A stretch of DNA of 64,000 nucleotides from an uncultured Prevotella sp. GTDB lineage: Bacteria > Bacteroidota > Bacteroidia > Bacteroidales > Bacteroidaceae. The translations under genes were made by a program, and so were the position numbers. This document shows positions 25,501 to 34,036 of the stretch, one piece after another. Position 1 is the first letter of the stretch. Each line of letters opens with the position of its first letter. The notes below the pieces were generated by a model, which did no database searches, was not told the origin of the DNA, and saw nothing but the letters and a program-made list of their open reading frames with translations. The stretch covers positions 7,590 to 71,589 of the forward strand of contig CAKQDG010000003.1 of assembly GCA_934219025.1 (NCBI GenBank). The letters run 5' to 3'.

Positions 25501-26349
25501 GTATGAAATGAGTTGTTTGTCAAAATTTTTTGTTTCATATATAGCCGTACCATACTCATCGTTGTTTGGGTAATAATAAGGGATATTATCTGATGAGCCA
25601 TAACCTGTAATCATATCTACAAGCTTTGTGCTCGCATTCTCCTTACTGATAGATAACAGTTCGCTATCTCTTCCGTATTCAAGGATGTGTTCCGTTAAAT
25701 CATATTGTACCTTTCCTACATGACAAACGTTACCAACCCAATAGTAATCAAGTTCGTATTCTGTATTTATAAGCTGCAGAACATTAGTTAGGTACTGATT
25801 TTCAAACGATATTTCTTTTACCTCATCTGTTCCGTAACCTTCATCGATAACAAGATAATATCCTTTTTCCGCTTCGGTCTTACCATTTGGATTGTACAAC
25901 CCGCAATAAGACATGGAGCTATTTACACGTGCAACAAACTCGTAAATATCACCACCAAAAGTAAACTTTGTTTGGTTGCTTCTGTATTTATCTATCATTT
26001 GTGTTGCCGTGTCGCTTGTTACAACATCGAAAAACAGTGTATTATCCAACAATTCCCTCCTGGATGTAAACGTGAGTTCGTGTTTGTAAAGATTATTACT
26101 ATTATCTTTGCTTGACGATGGTATAGATGTTATATAATATTTATCTCCGTCAAGTTCAACGTATTCCCCGTAAGTCCATTCTTTATCTAAAGGTGTAGGA
26201 AAATAGAGAGTTGCGGTTATAGTCGGAGCACCACCCATACGCTTTCTTTCGTTGGTGTATGTTCCTATAACGGCAACGTTATCGTCTGATGGAAAGTTCT
26301 CAACTTTACCATTTACGACTCTCTTTATGTATAGTGCTTCTACTTTCAT
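19579..26349 (-). CDS. Very large tail-tip / tail-spike protein
   Basis: 2256 residues, overlapping the portal stop by four bases. The N-terminus (about 1-110, VEALYIKRVVNGKVENFPSD) has the beta-rich character of tail-associated proteins that cap the tube. The middle is long and beta-rich with a collagen-like GEDGKQGEKGEQGIAGEGG stretch. Carbohydrate-binding-like jelly rolls follow (NWAQLEEGNVCSPW and GVKLEQGGRMTDY strands are typical). A C-terminal intramolecular repeat region ends the protein. It probably carries receptor binding and cell-wall contact. Exact domains need structure prediction. Confidence 0.75.
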   Translation of the reverse strand: MKVEALYIKRVVNGKVENFPSDDNVAVIGTYTNERKRMGGAPTITATLYFPTPLDKEWTYGEYVELDGDKYYITSIPSSSKDNSNNLYKHELTFTSRRELLDNTLFFDVVTSDTATQMIDKYRSNQTKFTFGGDIYEFVARVNSSMSYCGLYNPNGKTEAEKGYYLVIDEGYGTDEVKEISFENQYLTNVLQLINTEYELDYYWVGNVCHVGKVQYDLTEHILEYGRDSELLSISKENASTKLVDMITGYGSSDNIPYYYPNNDEYGTAIYETKNFDKQLISYINLEKVFKWNSNIYQEELAFGKFTQDEYSTNIIGVTPYIATLLSYKVATQDNLQFEAGLGYYKTSAGHGTITNGSGTREVLSDRYSFYIITDVNSLKVEGFLDFKDFQVSVKEKETSVGLKFNIFYGFYIGEGKTKKEAYEYYSGGAKGEYKPSAWGTIPPGFTDYSESSDKKHVFLTSDTCAVVIYCRVELANPEITKDNNDTIKCIATPNNKFYLGIKPKNQYSIITDSKEVGLNESGIEVSDLSAIPCMEAKYEFTTKGWVFSRDEKTSQTGRLYITGRNWVDPVSNLMPSVYRSSNGAERFYYAKNNTYKIPDTEDYYVFKNLYKQGLPHQGSVSYDDIKPTINGVKNSKGELFGEIADVAFDSNDSDVKGSDGETFLHQYFYIKLHVFDGEFGFNLFKQALASESAKINMIDCQGCPACVFPIESHWDSGNNNCYNIVNTDGNGNLVATGKLDTESGFQGDYIFSNDDASISDNKNQNTQEKEIWIAVQKETSTLGIVMPNAAAGFKPKKGDKFVITGIQMPPSLVYAAEKRLDDALVKYMSENNEDQFNYSIKFSRVYLAENPDFANKLNENTKLAIKYNGNTEPKEVFVSNYSVKVENSTLASIEVDLTNSLEVTESDIKQIVNSVKGETVRSLSSLLSGNGNSFNANITDKLYLSKQTNDNANGVITFLKGIALGTNYSISELGDAFLRIIQGKGYYISGDGDVVFRDMASSDYDYAAQSGYGMKRREDGKFKLSLTDLEVWGKAVFHELEIRKLSYVGGNFIFSPAGSTLMHVEEVKVTTALDGSSVTTGYKCYFLADNGTTATENMWKVGDLAFSQSFGIKEGVYENVSNRRYWRKVTAVSSENEQITDADGNILYDGQKFGWITLSNTMPGTYYEKSSDVPQVGDAVCCLGNVSDEERQNAIEIQTVGDLAPAIIQYGGIKTFSLADCVKTQISPKGNKFIGTFYVKSSDNSTPVRVPCDKGEWQNGTKYEYYDRVTHNGSLWLCIAADGTELEPTDENTSVWQKQVSKGEDGKQGEKGEQGIAGEGGWSYTMSPASLAFETDKDGKVTISDGTNNFAVIRGYKGTAAVNIQLDKSSLQAYNCIGEVSQSDFTSGSIKIKSINNQTIEERVVPCSSGHVSVKARVYDDEGTFSDWFWVYLYFSVSFAASVAKLEVLTDSIKSSVEELSTKKADATDVEGKYNELTESISTIEQTAEGISLKVDQQSVRGRNLIPRSYFFNTSRIYGIGQRKFTLEAGKYYSLSVNGHIDAALKNGGGVLRAFIFNLAWTFVKNIDIDSTTDITATLEGNDSFTVPSTGEYYFMAYPLHNTGNYDNTKPQENGLITLNWAQLEEGNVCSPWSLNESDPANSGNFLPVLSDEKWTRATGSDIQEGALDTGFRKLQALHYRNTSSGEVDVLYMNDIFAPDSGEVYTLSFWAKGSGTIKSFLYPEACERVADNFGQVGTQPDGYLPHTLTSDWQRIRIAYCIYQLFGNYFYNAGFNAASSYTANWDITGTTRHIASAVDGWGGQYIVKASGASYCEISQAVGAYITASWWTITFKAKNPSVMRIYLSGISLDTIDNSGMTVCVDGVDQSVKSDSGVNYVEVAASASAYTEHSITFKASSALSSARIYFRTYGSYFYIAKPMFTPSSQKSGFSTREQGVVRNILPCRLAANSEVWIGGVKLEQGGRMTDYTEDGVSVDELLATGINIRNRKITVTADNFEVRNNKGEVTTTVDADGQLTAGILATKNRGEGFIKAEDGLMKVFNGDGHCNIQFGVDPNSGMMVLSYYDNDDNLLYNLGPNGLENKDLTNSVLTEYGAERLGTFFNNQSRFSSVSGTTLYDDSVYHIDSDGNYIIDTAFKSRLFPSSTTGEGYEPTSALNKGKTLYYYRAAKVSAAYIADTANGITTPALAEQANDKWFSEKPICQSGTLQLINSGEYIMSGEALHWGKKKNSSFNQLAIYFYSFDGGVRERFEVFVE

Positions 26350-27842
26350 TCTTCTACATTAGTTTGTTGTTCTGTTGATGTTTCATTCTCCTTTTGTAGT
26401 CTAACCTCTTCGTCTGGAGTTGAAATTGTATTCTTTTCAATGCCGGTCTTTGTAGAAATAAGACCGCTACCTTTCAATGTGCACAACATCTGATTATAGC
26501 TATTTTCGTCAAACGGTTGCCATGGTTTAAACGCAGCGCTAATCTTCATCTGCTCAAACTCTGTAATGGCATTTTTGTTTTCACCACTTGATACAAGTTG
26601 TTTAGCTAAGCCTTCTTTGAATAGTCTTGCATGTTTACTTACAAAATTCTGCCATTCTATAACAGAATTTGCGGCATTTTCTATGTCAAGCGAACGTGTC
26701 ATTTGAATAGCCAAACCACTAATATCGCCACTTGATTTAACATCCTTAGGAAGAATGAATGTACATCCGGTCGCAATTTCTATCTGGTCGAGAATCGTCT
26801 GCATGAAGTCAATCATGTTTTGAGGAGAAGGCGGAGCTTTAAACTCTACATTACCCTTTCCGTCTATAGTTGTATCTTGCAGTATTATTGAACCTGCAAG
26901 TTTCTGGGCTTTTTCGTTTATCTTTCCTTTTATGTATAGTATTCCCCACCCATGCCGTTTTTGGATAACTGCAAATAGGTTGAAGATTATTTCGAAAAGT
27001 TCGATTAAGTCCTGACCTTTATCCCAGGCAACTGCTCCGCGTTTTGTTACGAGAGGACTTTCGGAAAACCCGTGTTTCTCCGAATAAATTAAATCCCATC
27101 CGGATTTTACCTCTCCCGTTTCCGTGCTCACAACCACGCTATCAGAATAATGGTAATGCCAAGTGTCATCGTATGCATCTATATGCCTTACTCCATCTTC
27201 TGTTCTGTAATAAACACAATCAAGCAATGGCTCTCCGTTATCATCCTTGTGTGTTATAATCTGATACCCATCAGCATAAGAAAACAAACGTGATTTAACT
27301 TCGTTTTTCTCGTTCATATATATGAGCAACCCAACATCACCAAAACTTTGCTGAATATCGACGGCACGCGTTTCTATGCCATCTTGATTACTTTGTTCCC
27401 AATGCCACTTGAAATCGGCAAAGTTTTTCTTCAACCCCTCTGTCGGATCGCTGTCATGTAGGGTAAACACACGCTTATTCCCACATAGAGAAAGAGTTTT
27501 CTTTTCTTTGATGCGAATTTGCATAGGAAGACCGAACTTCTTAAATTCTATCTCTTGATAGCCGCCATCTTCAAGCTTTACGCAGATGCTTGGAAGGTTC
27601 TTATCGAAAATGACATCATGACTTTCCGGATCAAGCTCTTTTGCAAAACGCTCTTGGCTTACAATCACCTTTTTATATTCCGGTAGTTTTGCTTCCCTCT
27701 TACAGAAAGAATAAACTTCCTTACCGTCGTCTACATCTCTTATATAAACACTACTTACACCACGTGTAAAAGGCTTTTTAAGTAAAAGCTTTTGAGGGTT
27801 TGATAAAAGGTCGCTAATTATGTCTTGTCTTTTCCTTCCCAT
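26346..27842 (-). CDS. Portal protein
   Basis: 498 residues, usual portal length. Contains EKHGFSESPLVTKRGAVAWD and a long helix (IELFEIIFNLFAVIQKRHG) that match the stem/crown arrangement of Bacteroides phage portals, then SGLAIQMTRSLDIENAAN before the C-terminal helices. Order terminase - unknown - portal supports the call. Forms the DNA entry ring of the capsid. Confidence 0.8.
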   Translation of the reverse strand: MGRKRQDIISDLLSNPQKLLLKKPFTRGVSSVYIRDVDDGKEVYSFCKREAKLPEYKKVIVSQERFAKELDPESHDVIFDKNLPSICVKLEDGGYQEIEFKKFGLPMQIRIKEKKTLSLCGNKRVFTLHDSDPTEGLKKNFADFKWHWEQSNQDGIETRAVDIQQSFGDVGLLIYMNEKNEVKSRLFSYADGYQIITHKDDNGEPLLDCVYYRTEDGVRHIDAYDDTWHYHYSDSVVVSTETGEVKSGWDLIYSEKHGFSESPLVTKRGAVAWDKGQDLIELFEIIFNLFAVIQKRHGWGILYIKGKINEKAQKLAGSIILQDTTIDGKGNVEFKAPPSPQNMIDFMQTILDQIEIATGCTFILPKDVKSSGDISGLAIQMTRSLDIENAANSVIEWQNFVSKHARLFKEGLAKQLVSSGENKNAITEFEQMKISAAFKPWQPFDENSYNQMLCTLKGSGLISTKTGIEKNTISTPDEEVRLQKENETSTEQQTNVEE

Positions 27843-27850
27843 AATCTAAA

Positions 27851-28369
27851 TTAGTCTTTAAATCCATAATGTTTTTTGCATGCATCTTTTGAAGGCCAAT
27901 AACTACATTCTCTATGTGTGTGAGGACACACGCAGTCATGCTTTTGTGGCACAACAATTATTCGCTTTTGCTTCATACTCTCCTCCATGTTAAATTTATC
28001 GTTCAACTTAACACGGATGTCGGCTTTCATTTTTATCGCATCTTTAGGTTCAATCCTGTGCTCCTCTAACATTCTATCAATCGAATATAGAAGCTTAAAG
28101 AGTTCGCTTTTGTTTTCCTCTTTGGTTACGACCTTTTCGGATATTTCCCCAATACCAAATGGCTCTAAGGCCGTAATCATAGGTTTAAAGGTAGAATTAT
28201 TATATCTTTCCTCTCCGTTTCCTTTTGTGCGATAAGCATATCTATATGCTTTATCTTTATCATCAAGCATATTGTACAGAATGGCGAAGATTATATCTTT
28301 CTCTGTCGCCTTTGAGAACTCCTCTTTAATACTACTCAGTATCAAGTCAATATCACTATTGTTTAGCAT
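27851..28369 (-). CDS. Hypothetical protein between terminase and portal
   Basis: 172 residues. Helical N-terminal two thirds, with a C-terminal Cys/His cluster (HDCVCPHTHRECSYWPSKDA CK pattern) that may bind zinc. Gene position is typical of a packaging accessory protein, but no family recognised. Confidence 0.65.
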   Translation of the reverse strand: MLNNSDIDLILSSIKEEFSKATEKDIIFAILYNMLDDKDKAYRYAYRTKGNGEERYNNSTFKPMITALEPFGIGEISEKVVTKEENKSELFKLLYSIDRMLEEHRIEPKDAIKMKADIRVKLNDKFNMEESMKQKRIIVVPQKHDCVCPHTHRECSYWPSKDACKKHYGFKD

Positions 28370-28389
28370 ATCTTGTCAGTTTAGTTTTG

Positions 28390-30009
28390 CTAATACCATA
28401 AGGTATCATCGTATATTGTTTGCTGAACACCCGTATATCTTTCCTCGTAACGATTCTCGTCTGCCGACTGAAAACCATACTCTAACTCTCTTCCGTATTC
28501 CATCTCTACACATGGACGCATACGCATAGCGCATGGGTCAAGCAAGTCCATTGAACGTCCTCTTCCAAGCGTGGCGTTCATTTGCTTTTTTGTTAACAAC
28601 CTCTGCCTCCCGTTTAGCAAGGTTGAAAATCTTACAACTGCACACTCTTCTAAAAATTCATTCTGGACAGTTACTCTGAATTTAAGATTTTGATGCGTAT
28701 ATGTTTTATTGGCAACCGTTTCAGAAAACGATATATTGCCATCATTTATCATTCTAACAAGCCTTAGGTAACATAAGTCTTTAGTTGTTGCTGCTGTATA
28801 AGCATACAAACCTATTGGTTTTGTCGCGGAAAGATAAGGTATAGCTTCAGGGATATAATCATTAAAATATCTTCCGGCTGTCGCATCGTAAATAATATGC
28901 GAAGGTGCAATACCGCAATTTTGCGCAAATGACATTACTTGTTGCGCGTTCTGCCGTGGTGTAGAGTGTGTTACAATTAACATATCAAACACATGAAAGC
29001 CATTCCATGCTAAGGCTATCATATTATCTGTACCAAAGTCGGCAAGGTCTACTGTTACCCATAATTCACCATTTTGCTTAGGATCCACAAGAAATACATC
29101 TCTTGCAGCAGACGGACTGATTGGTGCGTTAAGCTCATCTTCGGGATCTACATTAAAGTTTCCCTCAAGAAGTGCTTGCGACATCTTGCCTCCCGATGCT
29201 GCAACAGAACCTATATAGTCGGGATTCTTCTCAACAAGTCCTTTGTTGCCCGATAGCTTGCCTTGATAGAACACAAAGCTCTTGATAAGATTTTCATAAG
29301 TAAAGTTACCTCCAACGGCCTTTAATTTACGCTCTATATCTATACGACATTTTTGATAGACTTCTGCCTTGGTGTTTCCCCAAACTACGTCTTTTACATC
29401 TGGACCATTAACATAGAAGTATCTTACGACACCATCTCTTTCTGGTATTATAAACCCATCGGGTCCAATGTACCAATCAAGAAATATCCTCGTCCAATGA
29501 CTTCTTTTAGGGTTGAGGGTTGCAAATATCTTTCCGGTAAAAGTCTTACTCTGTCCTCGGTTACGTGTCATAACATAAGAAAAACCTTCCCATGACATCT
29601 CGGTAAGCTCATCTATGGCAATCGCATCATATTCCCAACCTTTAGCACGCTCTTGTAGCTTATCCATATTAGAGTCATCCAAATAGGTAAGGTCGCAAAA
29701 TGTGCCATTCGGGAATGACACCCTCGGACTGTCCGACTCTCTCACTCGGATATAATCAGTTCCGTATATTTGTTTGAATTTTTCCACGAAACCACCTCCG
29801 GCTTTTTGGTTTCCCAAACTCCTTCGGCTAATCATGCATCTAAAATCCGGGTCTGTCATCAAAGGTTCAGCAAAAGCAAGCACAAGGGCATAGCTTTTGC
29901 CTCCGCCCGCCGCGCCGCCACCGAGCACAACATCCACAGACGTACTTGTGTACGCCTCCTGAAACCCTGGATTAGGTTTGATTATTATATCTTCACTGCG
30001 TTCCGTCAT
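28390..30009 (-). CDS. terL: Terminase large subunit
   Basis: 539 residues. Walker A GGGAAGGGKS (about 31-40), Walker B with YDAIAIDELTEM (about 128-139), motif III TLNPK, and the nuclease domain with TVDLADFG (about 315) and DATAG. Packages and cuts phage DNA. A TACTTTTG box lies only four bases before the ATG; if used, the transcript would be almost leaderless. No small terminase subunit was recognised nearby. Confidence 0.95.
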   Translation of the reverse strand: MTERSEDIIIKPNPGFQEAYTSTSVDVVLGGGAAGGGKSYALVLAFAEPLMTDPDFRCMISRRSLGNQKAGGGFVEKFKQIYGTDYIRVRESDSPRVSFPNGTFCDLTYLDDSNMDKLQERAKGWEYDAIAIDELTEMSWEGFSYVMTRNRGQSKTFTGKIFATLNPKRSHWTRIFLDWYIGPDGFIIPERDGVVRYFYVNGPDVKDVVWGNTKAEVYQKCRIDIERKLKAVGGNFTYENLIKSFVFYQGKLSGNKGLVEKNPDYIGSVAASGGKMSQALLEGNFNVDPEDELNAPISPSAARDVFLVDPKQNGELWVTVDLADFGTDNMIALAWNGFHVFDMLIVTHSTPRQNAQQVMSFAQNCGIAPSHIIYDATAGRYFNDYIPEAIPYLSATKPIGLYAYTAATTKDLCYLRLVRMINDGNISFSETVANKTYTHQNLKFRVTVQNEFLEECAVVRFSTLLNGRQRLLTKKQMNATLGRGRSMDLLDPCAMRMRPCVEMEYGRELEYGFQSADENRYEERYTGVQQTIYDDTLWY

Positions 30010-30061
30010 ACTGCAAAAGTATAAATATATAACCTTATAAGCATCCCTTGTTGCGCTCCTT

Positions 30062-30079
30062 ATTTGTCATACGACAAAT
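30062..30079. promoter_or_regulatory. Inverted repeat between the divergent late blocks
   Basis: ATTTGTC-ATAC-GACAAAT, a perfect 7-bp dyad, located between terL (-) and the + strand promoter at 30095-30126. Good candidate operator or activator site for late transcription. Confidence 0.5.
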
Positions 30080-30094
30080 GCTTAAAACAAAAAG

Positions 30095-30126
30095 CTTTAT
30101 AGTTATTCAGTTAAAGTTTACCTTTG
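30095..30126 (+). promoter_or_regulatory. Bacteroidetes-type late promoter for the head genes
   Basis: CTTT (30095-30098), 20-bp spacer, TACCTTTG (30119-30126), 28 bases before the ATG at 30154. Good -7 match, weaker -33. Confidence 0.65.
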
Positions 30127-30153
30127 CGTAGGTTTTAATTAAAATATCAACAA

Positions 30154-30786
30154 ATGAAGTTTACAAAAGAACAACTTTTAGACACCCTAAAAGAAAAACT
30201 CACAGAAAACGGAAAACACCTTTCCGTTAGCGAGAAGACAATCAAAAGTTTAAGTGATACCCACTATGACCTTTTGACAAATGAAGAGACAGAGTTAAAC
30301 GATTTGGTCGGCAAGATATTGCCTTTGTATGTTTCTTTAAACGGAAACTACGAAAAAGACAATGCGGACTTTATCAAGAAATGGAAAGAAGAACATCCGG
30401 ATAATACTCCTAATAACAAAAAGGATGACACACCGGATAATTCCTCAAAAAGACTGGAAGCCCTTATAGAAGAGGTTAAGGCTTTAAAGGCAAAAAACGA
30501 TGAGAATGAAAAAATCAAACTTATCTCTTCAAAAAGAAGTGAGCTACTAAAAATGTTTAAGGAAAAAGGAATAAAAGATGATAAATGGACTGAAAAGTAC
30601 ATGAACAAGCTTTCCTTAACCGAAAACACGGATATTGAGAAAGAAACCGAAGATGCTTTGGATTTTTATAATCTATCTCACTCAAAGGGCGGTAATAAAA
30701 CACCAGGTAATCCTGACGGTAATGCTGACAATAATCCTATATCAGCAAAAAGATGGGAAGGTGTAAATAAAGTCCTTAATAGGTGA
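30154..30786 (+). CDS. Probable scaffold protein
   Basis: 210 residues, highly charged and coiled-coil rich (KRLEALIEEVKALKAKNDEN), with a Pro/Asn/Asp linker and no cysteine. Placed two genes before the capsid protein. This composition and position fit an internal scaffold for capsid assembly; no protease gene was recognised. Confidence 0.65.
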   Translation: MKFTKEQLLDTLKEKLTENGKHLSVSEKTIKSLSDTHYDLLTNEETELNDLVGKILPLYVSLNGNYEKDNADFIKKWKEEHPDNTPNNKKDDTPDNSSKRLEALIEEVKALKAKNDENEKIKLISSKRSELLKMFKEKGIKDDKWTEKYMNKLSLTENTDIEKETEDALDFYNLSHSKGGNKTPGNPDGNADNNPISAKRWEGVNKVLNR

Positions 30787-30817
30787 AAAGTAAATAATTT
30801 TAATTATTAAAAGAATT

Positions 30818-31570
30818 ATGGACAACTATTATTCAAGACAAGCTTACGGTGGCGCATTTGTCGGCAGAACGCTCATTCAGGCACACGGTAACATCGGAGG
30901 ACACAAGAATGTCTTTGTTAAGCTCGCTACGAGCGGAAAGAAGGCATTGTGCTACCCTACATCGGGTGGAGTTCTTGTAAACCCATTCCCGGGTCGAGCA
31001 AAGATTTATGCCGGAGATATTTGCGAATACACACCTAATCAGGATGCAACACATGGAGCAAGCGTAAAAGTACTAAAGTATTACGAGTTGGCAAAAGATG
31101 CCACCAATTCTGATACCACTTATAAATTTGTCCGCGATGGATATCATCACATCCCGTTTGTTGGAGACAATATTATGGTGGGGCAGAAAGACTTTACAAC
31201 TAAAGCTCTTGGTGTTACGATTACAAAAGTAGAGAAAGGAACAGAAGGTTCTATCGACGTTTGGAATGTAACAGTATCTGCAACATTCGGAACAGTACAG
31301 AAAAAGGGTGATATACTCGTAGAAGCAGAAAAGGCGGGCGCATCTGTTTCTCCAATGGTAACAAATCCTAACGCTTACGCTGATAAGGATGCGGATTTTC
31401 TGTATGACCCACGTACAGGTGATGCCGATTACGATGGAGCACTTTATTTGTTTACTCCTGCATTGGCAAACGAAGATACAATCATAGACCTTGTAGCTAT
31501 AGGAAATCTTCCTCCTGCTGTACTCGCACTCAACAAGAGCCGTGTAAAGAGTTGGTTCTGGTTTAACTAA
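30818..31570 (+). CDS. Probable head decoration or minor head protein
   Basis: 250 residues, beta-rich (GAFVGRTLIQAHGNIGGHKN, PFPGRAKIYAGDICEYT, LFTPALANEDTIIDLVAIGN), between scaffold and major capsid genes. Likely a head surface or fibre protein; family not recognised. Confidence 0.55.
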   Translation: MDNYYSRQAYGGAFVGRTLIQAHGNIGGHKNVFVKLATSGKKALCYPTSGGVLVNPFPGRAKIYAGDICEYTPNQDATHGASVKVLKYYELAKDATNSDTTYKFVRDGYHHIPFVGDNIMVGQKDFTTKALGVTITKVEKGTEGSIDVWNVTVSATFGTVQKKGDILVEAEKAGASVSPMVTNPNAYADKDADFLYDPRTGDADYDGALYLFTPALANEDTIIDLVAIGNLPPAVLALNKSRVKSWFWFN

Positions 31571-31616
31571 ACAAGCGGACAAAACAACACTATTAAGACT
31601 TTAAATTAGACGATTT

Positions 31617-32798
31617 ATGCAGAGATTTGATTTTAACAATACAGATTACGCTCTGTTGTTTAGATCTAAAGATGGCGGAAACGAACTGTTCCAGTCCCTT
31701 GTAGACAACACGGAGATACTTAACACAAATGAAAACTGGGCACTCTCACAGGGGCGTATCGCAGATGTTCCAACACCAACCGATGATAAAGGTGTTGCAG
31801 CATTTCAGATTGAATCATACAAACTGAAAGCCGCACCTCTTATGGACTTGCGCGCACCTCTTGGTGAATCAAACCAGATGGATGCAGAAGGTTTGGATAT
31901 TTACACAGCTTCCATTCCGGACTTTATCGCAAGAGGTTGGGTTGAGACCGCAGCGCAGCGTGCTTACAAAGAGAGAATTTTCAATCAGTTTGGCAATTCA
32001 GACAGACTGCTTGCCCGTTGGATAGAAGACACCCTCGTTACGGGTTTGAGTTCAGCAAAGGCAACCCTAAACAACATGACGGGGCAGTTGGAAACAACAG
32101 GTAAGATTGACTATGTAGGACTTGGAGCCGGTGCTTACGCAAGAATCCATAACGCCAATATCCCACAAGAGAACTTTGAGAAGGCAGGCGAAAAAGTCTG
32201 GACTGCTGCTGACTGCAAAATTCTCACACAGATGCGCAAGAAGGAGGATAAGTACCGTGATAGTCGCGGTGGTTACAATGGTCCACTCGTTTGGAAGATG
32301 ACAAAGAAGTTCTATAATGAAACTTTCTTGCAGAATCAAGAAGTGAGAGACCTTTATGTAACATGGTGTAAGGCTAATTATATCGCCTACGTAGAAGGTA
32401 TGCCAATCACAAACGAGCAGTTTTTGAAGTCTATTGCGGACATTCAGGGTATTTCTCCGATTGAGATTGTTACAGAAAAGGAGCGCAATAAGACTCGTTC
32501 AACTGACACCTTTGTACAAGGTTGGAAGGATAATATTGTAGTGCTTCGCCCTGCTGGAGATGCAGTAGAGTTTAAGTATACTGATATTCTTGATCGCGAG
32601 ATGTATTCTAAGTATGGCGCAAAGTCCATCGACTGCACGTTTGCAACTATGCTTAACGGCTTGGTTGTAGCAATGAATACTACTACAGACAATGGTCGCC
32701 TACAGGAGTGGCATACAGATGTTATGATGTCGGCAACACCGGCACTTCTGTCGTTCACAAACCATGTGATTATAGACACAGCCGTAGCTGGCGACTAA
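31617..32798 (+). CDS. Major capsid protein
   Basis: 393 residues with no cleaved prodomain obvious. The long helix and beta-strand order, position after the scaffold and before head-tail genes, and strong ribosome site spacing fit an HK97-fold capsid of Bacteroides phages. Typical stretches: SIPDFIARGWVETAAQRAYK and RLQEWHTDVMMSATPALLSF. No other gene is a plausible capsid. Confidence 0.75.
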   Translation: MQRFDFNNTDYALLFRSKDGGNELFQSLVDNTEILNTNENWALSQGRIADVPTPTDDKGVAAFQIESYKLKAAPLMDLRAPLGESNQMDAEGLDIYTASIPDFIARGWVETAAQRAYKERIFNQFGNSDRLLARWIEDTLVTGLSSAKATLNNMTGQLETTGKIDYVGLGAGAYARIHNANIPQENFEKAGEKVWTAADCKILTQMRKKEDKYRDSRGGYNGPLVWKMTKKFYNETFLQNQEVRDLYVTWCKANYIAYVEGMPITNEQFLKSIADIQGISPIEIVTEKERNKTRSTDTFVQGWKDNIVVLRPAGDAVEFKYTDILDREMYSKYGAKSIDCTFATMLNGLVVAMNTTTDNGRLQEWHTDVMMSATPALLSFTNHVIIDTAVAGD

Positions 32799-32832
32799 AT
32801 ATAAAAACCGAACAATATCCAATCACTTCATT

Positions 32833-33219
32833 ATGGGAATAGCAAAGTTTGATATATTGAATTATCTGAGTGGAATGACAAACTTCGTTTTCGACAAGGC
32901 TGTTCTTGAACGAATTGCTATCGAGTGCGGAGTCGTAGATGTGGAATCTTACATAGATCTGACAGAAGAAAACAAAGATAGATGCAAGATGATGCTATTA
33001 GAAACTATTGTCTTTGGTCCACATCAGACAGCATCCTCTACAAATCAGCATGGTTCATATACTCAAACTTTGGGTTCTCAAAGTATTACTACGGCATCGT
33101 TAGAGAACATCAAAGCCGAACTCCGAAGGTTGTACAACAAGTATAATGAAGAGGAAAAGCTCGAAGCATTAACTAATGGTGATGGCGAAATGACTTGGAT
33201 AAACGAGCTTGATTATTGA
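32833..33219 (+). CDS. Head-tail connector (DNA packaging adaptor)
   Basis: 128 residues, helical (FDKAVLERIAIECGVVDVES, LENIKAELRRLYNKYNEEEK). Size, helical content and location immediately after capsid fit the gp6/gp15-type adaptor that docks on the portal. Confidence 0.6.
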   Translation: MGIAKFDILNYLSGMTNFVFDKAVLERIAIECGVVDVESYIDLTEENKDRCKMMLLETIVFGPHQTASSTNQHGSYTQTLGSQSITTASLENIKAELRRLYNKYNEEEKLEALTNGDGEMTWINELDY

Positions 33220-33592
33220 TATGTACACGGACAGAAATGCTCTGCAAGAATATGCTTACGAGGGAACGTTTTATAAAAACGAAACAAATACCCCAATTGA
33301 CGGTAATTTACTCGGAGAAGATAGCGAATTTGAAGATGTTATACTTGTAACTAAGTGTGATATTCAGGAAACAAACAAACTTTTCAACTCTGGTGTTATT
33401 ACTATGGGATATACAATATACTTTCCAACACCAACCGACGAAGAAGGAAGTGAAAAAATACCCGAACAACTAAAACCTGGTATTCGTTTCCGTGGAGACA
33501 TGTACGGAATGGCAGTAGAGGGAATGGTGATAGGTATATATCCAACACAGATGCATGGCTGCGTAGCATACATTAAGGGAACTGATATTTAA
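33209..33592 (+). CDS. Head-tail joining protein
   Basis: 127 residues, beta-rich (FYKNETNTPIDGNLLGEDSE, IRFRGDMYGMAVEGMVIGIY), overlapping the previous gene by 11 bases; an in-frame ATG at 33221 is an alternative start. Position and fold type suggest a stopper-like protein. Confidence 0.6.
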   Translation: MIIDMYTDRNALQEYAYEGTFYKNETNTPIDGNLLGEDSEFEDVILVTKCDIQETNKLFNSGVITMGYTIYFPTPTDEEGSEKIPEQLKPGIRFRGDMYGMAVEGMVIGIYPTQMHGCVAYIKGTDI

Positions 33593-33601
33593 GGAAAAGA
33601 T

Positions 33602-34000
33602 ATGGCAAAGAAACCCCAACAAAGATTATCACGGATAGAGAACTTCTTTTCTATGCTTCTTGCACAGAAAAACCTCTCTAAAAATATTATAGTCGGAGAA
33701 TTGCCCCCGACCACTGATAAAGAATGGGATGATTTTGTGAATGTAGATGTAGGACAGCAACAAGATTACAATGCGTACACAACCGGATATGCCAATATAT
33801 ATCTTTACGCAAGACCTAAGGGCAGCCCACTAAGAAAAGATATTAAAAATCTTGACAGAATGGAGGGTATTCTTGATGATATAATAGAAAACTCCGACAA
33901 CGAGAATTATGTTATCCAGGAACTTTATAGGGATTGCGGTTACGATTCTAATAGACAGTTCCATTTTGATATGATTGCCGTTTCGGTTATTGTGAGATAA
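33602..34000 (+). CDS. Tail completion / neck protein
   Basis: 132 residues, mixed alpha/beta, with GYANIYLYARPKGSPLRKDI. Fits the tail-terminator slot in the conserved order connector - stopper - terminator - tube. No motif to prove it. Confidence 0.55.
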   Translation: MAKKPQQRLSRIENFFSMLLAQKNLSKNIIVGELPPTTDKEWDDFVNVDVGQQQDYNAYTTGYANIYLYARPKGSPLRKDIKNLDRMEGILDDIIENSDNENYVIQELYRDCGYDSNRQFHFDMIAVSVIVR

Positions 34001-34036
34001 ACTAACATAAAATTAAACGTTTAAAATTATACAATT

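Noticed and set aside
30014-30021. TACTTTTG as promoter of terL
   Set aside because: Only four bases from the ATG and no -33 element at the right distance; kept only as a remark in the terL entry.
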